Positions 22,303-35,023 of a DNA stretch of 64,000 bases are shown here, in pieces. This DNA comes from Puccinia triticina (Eukaryota > Basidiomycota > Pucciniomycetes > Pucciniales > Pucciniaceae). The position numbers were made by a program, and so were the translations under genes. The stretch spans positions 3,782,001 to 3,846,000 of the forward strand of contig NC_070564.1 of NCBI RefSeq assembly GCF_026914185.1, written 5' to 3'. A model generated the notes under the pieces. That model had not been told where the DNA came from. It searched no databases and was given only the letters and a program-made list of their open reading frames with translations. Within the stretch, counting starts at the first letter, position 1; each line of letters starts with the position of its first letter.

Positions 22303-25300
22303 TCGACGTGGAACCGTCTCTCCCGTCGACATCCGTTGTAGTTACTGTGACCGCCTCCCCCCCTTCTCCTATATCTCGAAATCAATCTCTTGTCACAGTT
22401 CCTATTGAGCCTCAGGGTGGAAGACCCACCCCTGAGTTTGATGCATCGTTGAGTTCAGCTGATGCCCCAGGCGTGGGGACAGCCGCCTCAGTAGAGCCGT
22501 CTGAGGACGCCGCTGATGTCGTATATGATAGTTTAAGTTCTGTTCCGCTGGCTGCCGCATCCGCGGCTGCTGAGTCGAACACGATTCGTGTAGATTTCCT
22601 ACACGAGGTTGAAGGACGCTTGGCCAGAGTTCTTCTCGACACGGGCGCAGGATCGTCCTACGTGTCTTCTTCATTTGTATCTTCTCATTCTCTTCCCATC
22701 TTTCATTCACCATCTTCATTCTGCGTCGCCGGCGCTTTTGGTGATAAAATTAAAGATAACCGGCTTGCTAACGTCCATTTCTCCTTTTCTGAGGTGGACT
22801 TCGTTTGTGTTTGCAGGATCGCGCCGTTAGCTAGTTACGACGTGATACTTGGTCGTGATTGGATCGCAACGCACGTTTCGTCAACGGATTGGGAGCACAA
22901 CTCGTGGCGTCTTAAGGGGCCAGGCGGTAATGTTGTCGTTTTTCAGCCTTCCTTGCCCGCTATCTCCTTGATTCAGGAGACAGTCCTCGCGCCGCTGACG
23001 GACGAGGATGAAGTTTTGTTACCTAAATTTTTTAGGCGCCGTGGCATCTGGGAAGGTGCAGCAGAAAAGCTGCTTGCGCTCACGGAATCGGAGGGCGTGG
23101 AAGGCCCGCGCGAAGAACGCTCGGCCGACCTACCCACTGTGTTTGGGAAAGAGAAGTTAGGTGAAGAGCTTCGTGCGCTAATAGCCGAGTTCTCGGACCT
23201 TTTTTCCCCCATTGTTAAAGCCTCGACACGCAAACGCGTGATCGAGCATCTTGTTGATACTGGTACGGCCGCGCCTATTTATCAGCCGGTCCGACAACTG
23301 TCGCCAGCTCTGCTGGGTACTCTGAAAGAGAGACTTAATGGCCTTCAAGATGCCGGATTTATCCGGCCATCTACGTCGGCGTGGTCTTCACCGATTGTAT
23401 TTGTTAAAAATCCTTCCTCCGGGAAGGTAAGGCTGTGTGTTGATTACCGGCAGGTGAATGCTGTCACAAAGAAAGACAGGCACCCGCTGCCGGTAATTCA
23501 AGAGTGTTTTGATGCGCTTCGCGGTGCGAGGTTCTTTTCCAAGATTGATTTGCAGCAAGGGTTCCATCAGATGAGGATAGCCCCTGATGATGTACCCAAA
23601 ACTGCGTTCGGGACTAAATACAGTCACTTTGAGTGGCTCGTAATGCCCTTTGGTTTGGTTAATGCACCCAGTACTTTCCAGCGTATGATGACCCACATCT
23701 TGAGGGAATTCATCGATGTGTTCGTCCAAGTATACTTGGATGATATCCTGGTATACTCTAGGTCAGAGGTCGAGCACCTCGAGCATGTGCACACGGTTCT
23801 CCAAGTCCTTCGAGACGAAGAGTTGAAGTGTTCTGGAGCTAAATGCTCCTTTGGCTTGCGTGAAATGCAGTATGTAGGCCACGTCGTTGGATTTAACACG
23901 ATCCGGCCGATGAAAGAAAAGATTGAATGTATTCAATCTTGGCCGCGCCCCACGACTGTCTATGACGTCCGGGCTTTCTTAGGATTGTGCGGGTTTTACC
24001 GCCGTTATGTTAAAAACTTCGCGAAAATTGCTACCCCTCTTCATGGCCTAACGGCTGGAGGCGTAAAGAAATGCGAGAAGATCTTGTGGTTGCCCGTCCA
24101 TGACGCGGCGTTTGTTTTTCTTAAAGAGGCTCTGGTGTCTACACCAATCCTCCTTACCCCGGATACAGCTAAGGCCTTCATTATGGAGACTGACGCGTCA
24201 GACTTTGCTGTCGGCGCGGTACTGTTGCAATATGGCGACGATGAGCGTCTGCACCCGGTTGCTTTCGAGAGCTGCAAGCTCAACAAAGCCCAGATTAACT
24301 ACCCGGCACAAGAGCGGGAGTTGTTGGCCATTATCCACGCTTGGCGGAAATGGCATGTTTATTTAGATGGCGCTGTTGTCACAACCATCGTGTATACAGA
24401 TCATGCGTCCCTGGTTTATTTGAAATGCCAGAAGCTCCCGTCCAAGCGGCTCTGCCGCTGGCTGGAGGAGTTCGCCGAAATGGACATTGAAATCCGTTAT
24501 AAGAAAGGCGCTGACAACATTGTTCCTGACGCGCTGTCCCGACGGAGTGATTTATCACTCGTGGATGATATTGGCGACGTCCTTGATGAGACCGATTGGC
24601 CTTTGATAATCCCTTACTTGATTGATAAAAGGGAGATTCCAGCTTGGGTCCCCGAGGGGCTCGTAATGAGAGCGAAGCAGAATTTGAAGTCCTTTGAATA
24701 TGACTCGGACGACGAGACCCTGATCTATCTGGGGCGTCCCGGACTGCTCGAACGCTCACCGTTTATCCCGCTAGCACACCGGTTCGATCTACTTCGAGCG
24801 GTTCATGATGATTTAGGTCACCGTGGCCGTGACTGCACACTACAGGTGCTGCGTGGCCGAGGTTGGTGGCCCAGACGGTACGAGGATGTTAAAAGTTATA
24901 TTGCCACTTGTGCGCCGTGCCAAGTGCATGAGCGTGCGCACGCGTCGCAGGAAACAGGACTTCAGGTCCCTTTGCCTGCGGTGATGCCGTTTGAGCGGTG
25001 GTCCTCCGACTTCATTAAGATGCCGGAGAGTTATAAGGCGGGATACAATTGGATCTTGACTATTGTCGACCATTGTACATCCTGGCCAATAGCCATCCCT
25101 CTAAAAAACGCTACGGCAGATGCTATCGCAGAAGCCGTGTTTGATCATGTGATCACCCCTTTTGGGTTACCTCGCGAATTCCTCACGGACCGCGGGTCTA
25201 ACTTTTTGTCTGCCGGGTTTGCCAGCTTTTTGGCCAAGGCAGGAGTTAAGAAGCTTAATACTTCTGGTTATCACCCCCGTACCAACGGGAAATGTGAACG

Positions 25301-26108
25301 GTTTAATGGTATCCTGGAGAAGGCTCTTTTCCGCCTGAATACAACTGGGGACCCCAAACGGTGGGAGGATTTTCTCCCCGCTGCTCTATTCTCTACTAGG
25401 ATTCACGCAAGTGATAGTAGTAAGTTCTCGCCCTTCGAGCTTGTTTATGGTGTAAAACCACGGCTGTTGGGTGATAAGCGACGCATGGTCGCCGCAAATG
25501 AGGCCTGTCCTGGCGAGCATGAATTAGCTGCCAGGATTGAGGAGCTTAATAAGCTCAGGTTGGCGGCAGCAGGTAATACTGCCATTCGCGCCGAGGCCAA
25601 TAAAGCCGCTTTCAATAATAAAACTAGGTTTGCTCGCGATGTAGACGCCCTTGTTGTGGGCCAATCTGTTAAACTTCGCAACGAGGAGCACACGAAGGGC
25701 AGCCCACGTTGGTTCGGCCCCTTCGAGATCAAGGCAATTTTGCCGAATAATGCTTATATTCTTAACGACCAAAATGGCGACGAATACTCGAGGCCCGTGA
25801 ACGGAAATAGCTTGAAGCCGGTGTCCCTACGATCTTTGGTGGTCAATGGGATGTGGGCGACGCCCCCCGCAATTGCTCAGCGGGAGCGGCAGGCTGAGGC
25901 CCGCGTGGCCAAGGCCCTGCTTAAGAAGACCACTTCGGTGGCAAAGTTATCTAAGCCGGTAAAGGCTAAAAAGGTTAAAGGCGCCGGAAGGCCTCCGGCC
26001 CCGTCGGTTACTGATTCTCCGGCTACCCCGGCTCAGCCGGCGCGGAAGATACGCGTCCGTTTTGACGGCCAGCTGCTCCCGGAAGGTGCTGGGGCAGCCC
26101 CTGTCTAG
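22281..26108 (+). CDS. Gypsy Pol polyprotein (PR-RT-RNH-IN)
   Basis: Open from 22281 in the -1 frame relative to gag, overlapping it by 22 nt and running about 1,270 codons without a stop. There is no obvious own ATG at the start, so expression by -1 frameshift or re-initiation is likely. Domains in order: protease (LLDTGAGSSYV), reverse transcriptase (KIDLQQGFHQM, VMPFGLVNAPSTFQ, catalytic YLDD), RNase H (METDASDFAVGAVL, YTDHASL), integrase zinc region (H...H, CAPCQ), integrase core with D, D and E (DFIKM, LTDRGSNF, CERFNGI) and a GPF-type C-terminal module (RWFGPFEI). No chromodomain is visible; the tail is Lys/Pro/Ala-rich. All catalytic residues I can check are present. Confidence 0.95.
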   Translation, partial: QGEEKSLVDVEPSLPSTSVVVTVTASPPSPISRNQSLVTVPIEPQGGRPTPEFDASLSSADAPGVGTAASVEPSEDAADVVYDSLSSVPLAAASAAAESNTIRVDFLHEVEGRLARVLLDTGAGSSYVSSSFVSSHSLPIFHSPSSFCVAGAFGDKIKDNRLANVHFSFSEVDFVCVCRIAPLASYDVILGRDWIATHVSSTDWEHNSWRLKGPGGNVVVFQPSLPAISLIQETVLAPLTDEDEVLLPKFFRRRGIWEGAAEKLLALTESEGVEGPREERSADLPTVFGKEKLGEELRALIAEFSDLFSPIVKASTRKRVIEHLVDTGTAAPIYQPVRQLSPALLGTLKERLNGLQDAGFIRPSTSAWSSPIVFVKNPSSGKVRLCVDYRQVNAVTKKDRHPLPVIQECFDALRGARFFSKIDLQQGFHQMRIAPDDVPKTAFGTKYSHFEWLVMPFGLVNAPSTFQRMMTHILREFIDVFVQVYLDDILVYSRSEVEHLEHVHTVLQVLRDEELKCSGAKCSFGLREMQYVGHVVGFNTIRPMKEKIECIQSWPRPTTVYDVRAFLGLCGFYRRYVKNFAKIATPLHGLTAGGVKKCEKILWLPVHDAAFVFLKEALVSTPILLTPDTAKAFIMETDASDFAVGAVLLQYGDDERLHPVAFESCKLNKAQINYPAQERELLAIIHAWRKWHVYLDGAVVTTIVYTDHASLVYLKCQKLPSKRLCRWLEEFAEMDIEIRYKKGADNIVPDALSRRSDLSLVDDIGDVLDETDWPLIIPYLIDKREIPAWVPEGLVMRAKQNLKSFEYDSDDETLIYLGRPGLLERSPFIPLAHRFDLLRAVHDDLGHRGRDCTLQVLRGRGWWPRRYEDVKSYIATCAPCQVHERAHASQETGLQVPLPAVMPFERWSSDFIKMPESYKAGYNWILTIVDHCTSWPIAIPLKNATADAIAEAVFDHVITPFGLPREFLTDRGSNFLSAGFASFLAKAGVKKLNTSGYHPRTNGKCERFNGILEKALFRLNTTGDPKRWEDFLPAALFSTRIHASDSSKFSPFELVYGVKPRLLGDKRRMVAANEACPGEHELAARIEELNKLRLAAAGNTAIRAEANKAAFNNKTRFARDVDALVVGQSVKLRNEEHTKGSPRWFGPFEIKAILPNNAYILNDQNGDEYSRPVNGNSLKPVSLRSLVVNGMWATPPAIAQRERQAEARVAKALLKKTTSVAKLSKPVKAKKVKGAGRPPAPSVTDSPATPAQPARKIRVRFDGQLLPEGAGAAPV

Positions 26109-26119
26109 GGGGGGGCGGT
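26108..26119 (+). other. Polypurine tract before the 3' LTR
   Basis: A G-rich tract (GGGGGGGGCGGT) directly abuts the pol stop codon and the 3' LTR, so the pol reading frame ends only 11 nt before the LTR. Confidence 0.75.
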
Positions 26120-26529
26120 TGTAGCCGTGCTACAATTGGCTACGCGACAGGCGCCCATACTAGGGGCGCGCTGTACGCGTGTTAGGTTTTTCCGGCTCCG
26201 CACGAGCCAGGAGTTAGAGGTGCCGAAGCCCCTGCGTACTGCACGCAAGGGGTTGTTGGTTTTGTTTCTTCTTTCTTTTCTCAGACAAGGCGTGACCTGT
26301 ACACGCCCATATTGTCTGTACCGTTGAATTATCATTCATCGTTTTCTTCTTGTTGTTTGGTTCTCTTTTCCATTGTCGGCCCTTATAAAAGGGCCTCTCT
26401 TGTATGTCTGTTTCCCGCATCCATCCCCTGTCGTTGGAAATCCAGACACCTCTTCTTTGTCATTTAGCCGCGTGTAGCTTTGCTCCGCCGCAGGCCCATT
26501 TTCATAGCCTTGTAGCCTGCCCGACTACA
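26120..26529 (+). repeat. 3' LTR of the Gypsy element
   Basis: 410 bp, no difference seen from the 5' LTR by direct reading. It supplies the transcription end of the element, and its right edge joins exon 2 of the host gene. Confidence 0.9.
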
Positions 26530-26884
26530 AAGGTCTTAGCCAAACAGGCCGCGCCGAAGCCAAGCAGTCCCCGCCCGATCGGCGCCTGCACACAGACCCC
26601 CAACGCCGCCCACAAGCCATGCAAAAACGGTCAGGACGTGATGATTCTCGGCCAGCTCTTGCGGCGAAGAGCTCGGGAGACTTAACTCCGAGGAGCGTGA
26701 AGGAGTTGTATCCGAGTCTTGCGTGCTGGAGGTTGGCGAAGACGAGGAGGGGATAATAGAGCGCCAAGAAGCTGAGGACGTAGCCGAGCAGTTTCCGGAC
26801 CGGCTTCCGCTTCGTGGTCGATGATAGCAGCACGGATCCTTTGGCTGGCCCACGCCCTGATGTCGATCCTTCTTCCCTGGCCAT

Positions 26885-27703
26885 CTCTTTCCTGATGTCG
26901 TTTTGTTGGCTGGCGTGAGCTGGCGTGGTGGTGCAGTTGGAGATGGATCGCGGTGGTTAGGCGCGGGGTGCCCGAGTGTGCTCGGGCGCCCCGATTCCGC
27001 AGGCACCCTCCACAACTTTCCAACACACATTGTGGATACACCCATGACAGCTATACAACCCTGAACAGAGTATTCACACATGCATTAGAGAAAAAGATGA
27101 GCAATCTTACGTCCTACTTACAAACAAAAAGGAGACCAGGGCCCGCAAAAAACAGTCAACCACACACAAAGAAAGATGTTTGTTCAGATACAAAAAGAAA
27201 GAAAAAAAAAGAGAGAAAAAAAAAACGCAGGAAGAAGGGAGACGGGGGGTAAGGGGGAGTGTGGGTTGGAGGGAGGCAGGAATAGTTGAACAACATTGGT
27301 GTATATATATATATATATTTGTATGTATATGGCATGCACTAGAAACGAAAGAGAAGGAGGTAGGAGCTGAAGAAGAAAATAAGATCAGTATAAATAGCCA
27401 GCACACATCGTCGCCCCCGGCTCTTTATCTTGGGGCCGAAGAGAGTGTGCTGGAGCTGGCCCCGAAACGATGCGAGCAGAGAGCGGGGCCAACACGGATT
27501 TGAAGAAGGAAAGAACGTGTGTATATGTATGTATGTGGTGGAAAAGAGAGCAGACGAGGGGGGCGGGAGGGGCCGGGAGGCCGAGGAAGCGGACCGGCAG
27601 CCGGCCAGCCCACGCAACACATCTCCCGCACCCCCTCCAGCCTCCACAGACATCCTCCTGGGGACACAAATACAGCCGCCGCCCCAGCCGGCCTCCTGGC
27701 CGC
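26885..27703. other. Intergenic; low-complexity purine and TA repeats
   Basis: Promoter side of the DPM3-like gene on the left and 3' side of the ubiquitin ligase on the right. It contains an A-rich/GA tract (27,185-27,235), a TA microsatellite (27,301-27,317) and GC-rich sequence. Frames on both strands are shadows. Confidence 0.45.
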
Positions 27704-31006
<3,303 letters not shown>

Positions 31007-31780
31007 GGTCAACGGTGGATGGGGGATGGGGGATGGTGGATGGTGGATGGGAGGATGGATGTGGTCAACAGGGGGAGGGGCAGTGCGAGCCGAGCTACAT
31101 AGCACAGCACTTGCCACTGCTAGCCTCCCGATCCCCCCGGGTGCCCTGCCAACGCCCACCGAGTCACTCCGCCAAAGAATTGCACAGCGCGAGTCAAAAG
31201 ACAGCCATGGCCTTTCTGCGCCGAGCCTCGCCGGAAAGGTATGTATGTAGATCTAGTCTCAGAGCCCTGGCCGAGAAGAGCCTCATCCACGCCCGGCACG
31301 CACCCCAGTCCAGGGGAAACAGATCCTCGCGGTTTGCAGGGTCAAGAAGCTAGTGTTGCCGGCTTGGGAGATTCAACTGTACGGAATCCAGCTCCAAGCA
31401 AGCCGCTGCCAATGATTTTTTGTGAAGGGGTCTTCCGGGTACATAGGCTTTGCGCCGCCAACCCTGCTCCAGGCTGTTGCCTTCAGGGTCTTGCGGAACT
31501 TTGCTCGATTTGCCCAGTTATGTCTGGTGAGGAAATACCTGCGAACAGATATGATCTTGCCCCTCTCAGCGCTGCTTCCTCATACCAAGCATCTCCCCCC
31601 AATCTTAACAACATCCGAGTCTTCAACTTCCACAACCAACTCAACAAATCAATTCTACTTCCATCTCTATCTCACTTGTCTCTCCATATCTTGCCATCGC
31701 CTCTAAATACGTTAAGCTGCCTTAAATTTGCTTCAGATCCTCACAGCCGACTTATCGCTCCTTAGTTCCCAGACCCAAGC
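31007..31780. other. Divergent promoter region (RSP5-like / secreted protein)
   Basis: Includes a GGAT-rich microsatellite just upstream of the ligase start (31,014-31,070). The plus-strand frames at 31241-31765 lack domains. The last 100 bases are the leader of the secreted-protein gene. Confidence 0.4.
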
Positions 31781-32395
31781 ATGAAATCCAATATCTCCAT
31801 GCTTTTGAGTTCTATTCTTTTGCTGTTCGTCAGCAGCCCAATCGGGAGCGCTGCCGGACATCCATCACCCAGCAACCCCGAACAGCCAACGGCACGGGGT
31901 GGCGATGCCCCCCCTGTCGCATCACTGGGAACCTACCACCACACCAATCTTTCGCGCCGGGCACCAGGCGACAGTTATTGGGTATGCCACAGTAAAGATT
32001 ATTTATATAACGGTCTTACCTGTCTGAACGACGCTAAACATGGTGAGTCGAGCATATTTCTTAAGATCCTCTCTACGTATTCGTTGTACAGACCATAGTA
32101 TTAGAGACTGAGTGTATCCTCCATCCTTTCAGAGGGTTACTTTACTGGAGATATACGGAATGATGAGCAATGGTATCACATGGAGGGCATGATTTTCATG
32201 TGTAAAAATGGTTTTAGAGGGCTTTGTTGTAGGGTAAATCCTCTCGGAGAAACCGCTGACTTGTTGCTCACTTGACACAATTCTTGCTAACAATCTGCTT
32301 TCGCTTTCCATTTGACCTCGCTTTCAACCATCCAGCCCAGCAGTCCATTTGATAGAAACAGGTGCATCAACGCGACTCCAACTAAAAGGCCTTAG
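31781..32395 (+). CDS. Small six-cysteine secreted protein, candidate effector
   Basis: Three exons: 31781-32042, 32133-32233 and 32336-32395, with phases 1 and 0, about 140 aa. The N-terminus is a strong signal peptide (MKSNISMLLSSILLLFV, cleavage likely after GSAAG), followed by a Pro/Ala-rich spacer and a dibasic site (NLSRR) that may be cut by a Kex2-type protease. The mature part has six Cys, an even number that fits disulfide pairing, and includes YWVC and IFMC, matching the [YFW]xC pattern described in candidate effectors of rusts and mildews. Without the last intron the protein would stop earlier, within 16 codons of intron 2 sequence, and lose one Cys; the spliced form is preferred. 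No homologue recognised; role in host infection is inference. Confidence 0.65.
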
Positions 32396-32483
32396 CTCTA
32401 ATCCTAGCTCAACACTGTCCTTGTCAAACTCTTCATGCCTGCTGCTAGATGACATGTATATAGTCCTCCACTACTTGGCCTGT

Positions 32484-33031
32484 TATTAGCATATTAGCAC
32501 TATCACTTCCTATTAGCATATACTAGTCCGTTATAGTTACACGTTGTAGTCCGCAGCTCCTCTCTTGAAACCTATCTTGATTGTACTTAGTCCAGCATCT
32601 CCTGTTACTGTTTTTCCTCAATCATCTTTGTTTCAAGATTGTTCGCTCTGCTCACTCGACTACACCTTTAGGTCCGTTTTCTACTCTTGCTTATCTCATC
32701 AACCTTGTTTCTTATACTACTCTTTCATCCAGGTTTGTCTTGTGCTCTTGTCGCCGCCGCCTGTTGCCTGCTTGCTCACGAGCATCTCAAACCTTTATAA
32801 AAGGTTAGTATAACTTGAAATCAATCATCTTTGTTTCAAGATTGTTTGCTCTGCTCACTCGACTACACCTTTAGGTTTGTCTTGTGCTCTTGTCGCCACC
32901 GCCCGTTGCCAGCTTGCTCACGAGCATCTCAAACCTTTATAAAAGGTTTGTCTTGTGCTCTTGTTGCCACCGCCCGTTGCCTGCTTGCTCACAAGCATCT
33001 CAAACCTTTATAAAAGCTTTTTTGTCTTATA
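32484..33031 (+). repeat. 5' LTR of the Copia element
   Basis: 548 bp. It contains repeated units of about 70 bp (gtttgtcttgtgctcttg... to ...aaacctttataaaag), three in this copy against two in the 3' LTR. Each unit ends with a TATA-like tataaaag. Confidence 0.85.
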
Positions 33032-33045
33032 GGTTATGAGCCCAG
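33032..33045 (+). other. Copia primer binding site (half-tRNA type)
   Basis: GGTTATGAGCCCAG follows the LTR directly. It complements the anticodon stem-loop of initiator tRNA-Met (around the CAT anticodon), the primer mode known for Drosophila copia and yeast Ty5, rather than the tRNA 3' end. Confidence 0.65.
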
Positions 33046-33631
33046 TTGGCCGCTAAAGCGCCCCTGGATTATTTTCTTTGACTCGCATCTCTCTGCAAAC
33101 CAACCATGTCGACCACTCCTTGCCTTCCAACTCTCAAGGAAGAAAACTACAGCCACTGGAAAAGAAAAATCATGGCGTATTGTATGGAGAAAAACACGGA
33201 CAACTTTCTCTTGTGATCAGACAAAGCGGTTAAAGTCTTGTGGACCGAGCGAAAGAAGCAAGCAGCTGGAGTAATACTCAGTAACATAAGCAATGATATC
33301 AAGGCTTGTTTCGTCACTGATGAGAACCGGTATCAGCCACATCTCCTCTGGGAGACTCTTAGAACTCACTTCGAATCCAATACACCTCAAAATCAGGCAA
33401 AGGTGTATCAAAAATTCCTTAAAGTTGGCTTCAAGACAACTCTTCCTGACTTTCTCACTCAAATAGACAACAGCATTGCCAACATGCGGTTGGTAGGATT
33501 AAAAATTAAAGTTCCCAAACCTGAAGAACCCGACGTTAACAAAACTCTTTTGGCCAAACAAATTGTTGACAAACTTCCTGCTTCCTTTGACACAACTAAG
33601 GAGCTCATTTTTCTCAAACAACCCCTCACAC

Positions 33632-34276
33632 TGTTGAGGGTAATTTGAGCACTTATGCATTTTGGATATGCATTATGTAAATGAAATTGTGGAGGCTGGG
33701 TGTTCCTGAACTCGCAAACTCGGAAGTTTCTTTTTCTCTTGGCTTTCTTGCTTACAACCACTCGAGTCGATTGGAATCAAGTACAAGAAAATCAAGACTC
33801 CGAAAGCCCTAGTGATTCAAGAATCAGCAATACAGGTACAGAGTGACTATCACATCAAGTATTCAACTTAACATTAACCTTGTACACCCTTTGAATAAAC
33901 TCAGCTCGCTCAAGTCAAGGAAACATCAAGTCGGTTTAGGAGGAGTAACTTCAAGTAAACACATTAGGAGTAAAACATGTTGGTTTCTTTTATCTCTAAT
34001 GTTTAATAATCTTGTTTCTCTGACTAAATCCATGTTGTTTCTAGTTAATTGTTCTTTAGTTTGAGTTCTTATCATTGTTGTCGTCATTGTGTTCAGTTGT
34101 CTTGTCTTGGATATTATCTCTATTCAGTTCGTCGTGTTTCTCTTTTCACTCTTGGTTGTTTGTGTCTTATGTCTCATTGTTGATTTCTGATCATTTTTAC
34201 TTGTTTAGTTTTCTATTACTACTGGTTGAAAATAAAGTCAAAGATTTACAACAAAGAGTCTTGACGTCTCATCACA
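33632..34276 (+). mobile_element. Solo LTR nested in the Copia gag
   Basis: 645 bp starting TGTTGAGGG and ending ATCACA, with 5-bp duplications CACAC at 33627-33631 and 34277-34281. Taking it out with one CACAC restores PLTLAIVQNQLKQ in frame. No coding capacity, so it is a lone LTR left by recombination, probably of a Copia- or Gypsy-type element. Orientation follows the TG...CA reading and is uncertain. Confidence 0.85.
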
Positions 34277-35023
34277 CACACTGGCAATAGTTCAAAATCA
34301 ACTCAAACAGAAGAGTCTCAATTCTGATTCCACCTCCGCTTCCACTATCAAATTGGAATCTGCCGTGAAAACAACGTCTCAATATTCAACCCAGTATTGC
34401 TCAGGCGGCAAGCACAACCCAAAAACAAGACACTTGGAAGAGAATTGCTATCATCTCTACCCCAGCAAAATGCCTGAAGGCTTCAAGGATTGTCGGAAAG
34501 CAAAAGCGGTCAAAGCACAAGTCAACAATTCTGACAACAAAAGCATCTCAAGTCAACACGGAGTTTTATTCTGCTCCAGTAAAGCCTTTCTCTCCTCTCG
34601 TAACAAGCAAGACAACTTGATCCTTCTTGACAGTGGTTGCTCTGATCATATGTTTTCCTCTTGGTCATCGTTCTCCAAATACAAGAAAATGAAGTCTTTG
34701 GTCGAAATAGCGGACGGGCAGAAGCTACCCATTATTGGATCTGGCTACGTGACACTCAAGAGCTCATCCAGTGAAGAACACAAATTCAAGGCACTTCACG
34801 TTCCTCAGCTGTCTCAACCTCTTTTGAGCTTTGGTTGTTTATTCCTCAAGAACTGTGATCTTGTTTGTCAAGGCCCCGACTCTTTCTCGGTAATGAACAC
34901 TTCGTCAAACGTTCAGCTCTTTCAAGGTTCAGTTCATGGCAAAATAATGGCCATTGAAGCAAAAATTTCGAGCACTTCTGGTGAGTCAATTTCACTCTCA
35001 TCCAATCTTGCAGCAAAAGTTGA

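Larger units (their letters stand above)
20436..26529 (+). mobile_element. Intact Ty3/Gypsy LTR retrotransposon
   Basis: A full-length element of 6,094 bp with 410-bp LTRs (TGTAGCC...GACTACA), a primer binding site two bases after the 5' LTR, gag, pol and a G-rich polypurine tract. It is flanked by the 4-bp duplication AAGG (20432-20435 and 26530-26533). The two LTRs look identical by eye and both coding frames are open, so the insertion is very recent. It lies antisense to, and inside, the DPM3-like gene. It is unusually CpG-rich next to the decayed elements elsewhere in the window. Confidence 0.95.
20225..26884 (-). pseudogene. DPM3-like ER membrane protein gene, interrupted by a Gypsy element
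   Basis: Exon 1 is 26884-26687 (66 codons), intron 26686-26586, exon 2 is split by the retrotransposon (26585-26530 and 20431-20368), last exon 20281-20225. Removing the element plus one AAGG copy gives exactly 40 codons in exon 2 with phase 0 on both sides, about 124 aa in total. The protein has a basic N-terminus (STTKRKPVRKLLGYVLSF), two hydrophobic segments and a charged C-terminus (ESDHALLS-DIRTAKED...KGI) that resembles the end of DPM3. DPM3 anchors dolichol-phosphate-mannose synthase in the ER membrane, supplying mannose for N-glycans and GPI anchors. The DPM3 assignment rests on pattern memory and is moderate; the exon structure is firmer. This allele should be inactive. Confidence 0.6.

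Noticed and set aside
33843..34206. Plus-strand frames inside the Copia gag region
   Set aside because: They lie wholly within the solo LTR and are not coding.
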